Shown here one piece after another: positions 62,501 through 64,000 of a stretch of 64,000 nt of DNA. The notes under the pieces are model-generated. The model was not told the DNA's origin, did no database searches, and saw only the letters and a program-made list of their open reading frames with translations. Origin of the DNA: Acridotheres tristis (Eukaryota > Chordata > Aves > Passeriformes > Sturnidae); assembly GCA_037013685.1 (NCBI GenBank), contig CM072892.1, positions 3,100,001 through 3,164,000 on the forward strand, in the 5' to 3' direction. A program made the position numbers and the translations under genes. Each line of letters starts with the position of its first letter. Position 1 is the first letter of the stretch.

Positions 62501-62818
62501 TTCCTAATAACCCATCTAACCCTGCCTTCTATCAGCGGGAAGCCACTGCCCCTTGTCCTGCCACTCCACGCCCGTATAAAAACCCATTTTATCCGCAGAG
62601 AGGCCGATTCCCGCTCCGAGGGCGGTTCCGGATGCGTTTCTCCCGCACTCTCGGCGGCTGTCCGGAGACGGCCCGGGGGCTCTCCGGGGCCGCTCCCCGG
62701 GCGGTGCCCCCCCCCCCTCCACGGTGCCCGTACTCACATGCCAGATGGCGAAGAAGATGAGGGCGGCCGTGAGCAGCAGCGCCAACATGTAGCAGAAGGC
62801 GGCGAACGTGAAGGCCAT
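56490..62818 (-). CDS. CNIH1: CNIH1, cornichon family protein 1, whole gene
   Basis: Five exons on the minus strand join to 435 nt (144 aa): 62738-62818, 61482-61550, 57885-57997, 57312-57455, 56490-56517. The length equals human CNIH1 and, as remembered, only residue 129 differs (Ser for Ala). Cornichons are small ER/early-secretory membrane proteins that load transmembrane cargo such as TGF-alpha-type precursors into COPII vesicles. Exon 1 encodes the first hydrophobic segment (about residues 5-27). Exon 3 encodes a hydrophobic stretch, the [14 protein letters not shown] region. Exon 4 carries the conserved [14 protein letters not shown] motif. The last hydrophobic segment ends MIYVLVSS. 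It converges with CDKN3. Introns 1, 2 and 4 hold CR1 fragments. Identity is essentially certain. Confidence 0.98.
56927..57245 (-). mobile_element. CR1 fragment, CNIH1 intron 4
   Basis: Begins cagattcccagaatgttctg and runs through ttccagggatggagtagcca to the ccagctctcacaggctcc region. Sense to CNIH1. Confidence 0.88.
57312..57455 (-). CDS. CNIH1: CNIH1 coding exon 4
   Basis: 144 nt: [18 protein letters not shown], then [22 protein letters not shown] and SFFYYLY with two bases of Gly136. The acceptor is cgttgcag and the donor GTAAGT. Residue 129 is Ser where human has Ala. Confidence 0.97.
57885..57997 (-). CDS. CNIH1: CNIH1 coding exon 3
   Basis: 113 nt encoding [16 protein letters not shown], then [21 protein letters not shown] and two bases of Arg88. 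The acceptor is cttttccag and the donor AG|GTAATT. It contains a central hydrophobic segment of the protein. Confidence 0.97.
58822..59215 (-). mobile_element. CR1 fragment, CNIH1 intron 2
   Basis: About 390 bp: gactggtttgggttgggagg, ccatccagcctggccttgga, ttcccaatatcccatctatc and a tail with cctctccaggtgaacattcc. Sense to CNIH1. Confidence 0.9.
59216..61481 (-). other. CNIH1 intron 2, unique part
   Basis: About 2.3 kb without recognised repeats apart from a pyrimidine-rich run (cctcctctcctcctcccctc) at about 60,386-60,407. No nested gene seen. Confidence 0.6.
61482..61550 (-). CDS. CNIH1: CNIH1 coding exon 2
   Basis: 23 codons: [16 protein letters not shown], then QCNTLNP, phase 0 on both sides (acceptor ccctctag, donor GTAAGT). 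In cornichons this is the hydrophilic segment implicated in cargo recognition. The match to human is complete as far as I recall. Confidence 0.97.
61986..62085 (-). mobile_element. CR1 fragment (different subfamily), CNIH1 intron 1
   Basis: Reads accacagaattgttaggact, ggagaccatccagtccaaac and atcacatagagcaggttata. Sense to CNIH1. Confidence 0.75.
62106..62134. repeat. A/TA simple repeat, CNIH1 intron 1
   Basis: Poly-A leading into alternating TA (about 29 bp), next to the end of a CR1 fragment. Confidence 0.75.
62301..62578 (-). mobile_element. CR1 fragment, CNIH1 intron 1 next to exon 1
   Basis: Starts cgcagaatcacggaatggtt and runs to the ccacgcccgtataaaaaccc boundary. It ends about 160 bp from the exon 1 donor. 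Sense to CNIH1. Confidence 0.9.
62738..62818 (-). CDS. CNIH1: CNIH1 coding exon 1
   Basis: 27 codons from [12 protein letters not shown] to FFAIWH, then a GTGAGT donor (phase 0). The Kozak context is strong (gccgccATGG). It encodes almost entirely the first membrane segment. Confidence 0.97.
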
Positions 62819-62935
62819 GGCGGCGGGGCCGCGCGGGGGCTGCCGGGCGCCTCAGCAGCCGCCGCGCAGCCGCCATGGCCGCGCCCGCAGCGCCCCCTGC
62901 CGGCCGCGACCGCCGCCGCCATTTCGTGAGGGGGG
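62819..62935 (-). promoter_or_regulatory. CNIH1: CNIH1 promoter / 5'UTR with YY1-type sites
   Basis: GC-rich, without a TATA box. Read on the minus strand, AAATGGCGGC (62915-62924) and CCATGGCGGC (62869-62878) resemble the YY1 element that often sits at the transcription start of TATA-less housekeeping genes. Both contain ATGs out of frame with the main start, so the 5'UTR may carry upstream ORFs. The transcription start probably lies near 62925, which is inference. Confidence 0.55.
62891..62903 (-). promoter_or_regulatory. Candidate CTCF site in CNIH1 promoter
   Basis: The minus strand reads CCGGCAGGGGGCG followed by CT, matching the CTCF core with one deviation in 13 positions. It lies between the two YY1-like elements. 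Confidence 0.5.
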
Positions 62936-63029
62936 GGTGTGAGGGGATGGAACAAAAAAAAAAAGGGTTTTCACCTTAAAGTGTGGGAGGAGGGAGTGCG
63001 ATCGCGCTTTACGGAGAGAGGGTTGGCGT

Positions 63030-64000
63030 AGAATCACAGAATCTAGGTTGGAAAAGACCTGCGAGATCATCAACACCAACCCGTGGCTGTCACCACCTTG
63101 TCAATAGATCAGAGCTTTGAGTGTAATTTCCAGTCATTCCTTGAGCACCTCGAGGGATGGAGACTCCAGACCTCCGTGGGCAGGCTTTTCCCAGTCACTG
63201 GCCACCGTTTCCATGGACAAATTTTCCACAATATCCAATCCAAACCTCCCCTGATGTATTCTGAGGCCATTCCCTCTCCTGTTCCTGTTCGATGGGAGGG
63301 AGCAGAGCCCGACCCCCCCGGTTGTCCCCTCCTGTCAGGGAGTTATGCAGAGCCACAAGGGCCCCCCTTTTCTCCAGGCTGAGCCCCTTCCCAGCTCCCT
63401 CAGGAATTCTCCAGCCCCTTTCCCAGCTCCCTCAGCCTCTCCTGGTGCTCCAGCCCCTTCCCAGCTCCACTCCCTTCTCTGGACACTCTCCAGCCCCTCG
63501 GTGTCTCTCTTTCATTGAGGAACCCAGAACTGGACACAGCACTTGGTGTCCTCAGCAGTGCCCAGCACAGAGGGACAATCACTGTCCTGGTCCTGCTGCC
63601 ACACCATTGCTGTCACAGGCCAAGGGTTACTGGCCTCTCGCCCACCTGGGCAAACCTGGGCTCATGTCCAGCTGCTGTTAAACAGCATCTCCAGGTCCTT
63701 TCCTACTTTCCAGATCCTCTGGCCCAGCCTGGAACGCTCCATGGGGTTGTTGTGACCCAAGTGCAGGACCTGACACTTGGTGTTACTCAACCTCAGACTG
63801 TTGGTCTCAGTCCATCAATCCAACCTGTCCAGGTCCTTCTACAGGGCCTTCCTATCCTCCAGCAGATCCATGTTCTTACACAACTTGGCCTTGTCTGCAA
63901 ATTTGCTAATGGTAGACTCAATCCCCTCAGCCAGATCATCAATAAAGACATTAAACCCAGCTTGGCCTAACACTGATCCCTGGGGGACACCACGTGTGTG
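63030..64000 (-). mobile_element. Long CR1 copy or composite, continuing past window end
   Basis: Reversed 3' end (agaatcacagaatctaggtt), then the internal region, including tctccagcccctcggtgtct, gttgttgtgacccaagtgca and agacattaaacccagcttgg. In bird genomes this corresponds to reverse-transcriptase-side CR1 sequence read antisense. Frames are broken, so it is not an active element. It lies upstream of CNIH1 in transcription terms. There could be more than one copy in series. Confidence 0.85.

Larger units (their letters stand above)
62600..62935. other. CpG island over CNIH1 exon 1
   Basis: A dense CpG, GC-rich block bounded by a CR1 fragment on the left (intron 1) and AT-rich DNA on the right. 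Borders are by eye. It includes a run of C at 62707-62717. Confidence 0.75.

Noticed and set aside
62021..62929. 302-codon plus-strand open frame
   Set aside because: It reads through CR1 fragments and the antisense of CNIH1 exon 1 in a GC-rich island. The composition explains the lack of stops.
63083..63970. Plus-strand frames of 99-151 codons
   Set aside because: They lie inside a minus-strand CR1, so they are shadows of old retroelement sequence.
1..64000. CRISPR arrays, operons, bacterial ribosome binding sites, replication origins
   Set aside because: The window is vertebrate nuclear DNA. No regularly spaced repeats or prokaryotic signals are present.

Overview
The window looks like vertebrate, specifically avian, nuclear DNA. 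It carries about two dozen fragments of CR1, the dominant LINE of birds, most ending in the CR1 3' signature (a 'ttccaacccaaaccattctgtgattct'-type end without a poly(A) tail). It also holds one solo LTR of songbird-like style and two multi-exon genes with GT-AG introns that translate into close relatives of human CDKN3 and CNIH1. The compact introns also fit a bird. A passerine is my guess from the LTR style; the species cannot be fixed from sequence alone.

Layout. Positions 1 to about 47,100 contain no gene I can recognise. By established amniote synteny (BMP4 - CDKN3 - CNIH1 - GMFB) this should be the distal part of the gene-poor region between BMP4 and CDKN3, but BMP4 itself is not seen. 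It holds scattered CR1 relics, an LTR nested inside a CR1 (about 19.4-20.2 kb), simple repeats, several hairpins, candidate CTCF sites, a cluster of four CACGTG E-boxes (23.8-24.1 kb), and stretches that look like conserved regulatory DNA by composition only. A CpG-rich promoter at about 47.2-47.4 kb then drives CDKN3 on the plus strand (seven coding exons, 47,439-52,604; 244 aa). After about 2.8 kb without a recognised gene lies CNIH1 on the minus strand (five coding exons, 62,818 down to 56,490; 144 aa; 3'UTR probably to about 55,620). The genes converge tail to tail. Upstream of the CNIH1 CpG promoter a long, largely 5'-ward CR1 copy fills 63.03-64.0 kb and leaves the window.

Function. CDKN3 (KAP) is a dual-specificity phosphatase that removes the activating T-loop phosphate of CDK2/CDK1. 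Its promoter shows NF-Y boxes and a CHR element, the classical G2/M design. CNIH1 is a cornichon-family ER cargo receptor for COPII export of growth-factor precursors. They are neighbours by conserved synteny and I see no shared pathway.

No clearly new biological system was found. The most useful leads are the CpG-rich E-box cluster, the hexamer-repeat-encoded Arg/Asp/Pro extension at the CDKN3 N-terminus, the nested LTR, perfect hairpins in the desert, and the uniform sense orientation of intronic CR1 copies. Exon boundaries were built by hand from splice signals, phase and remembered human homologues. Statements about conservation are inference, because no alignment could be run.
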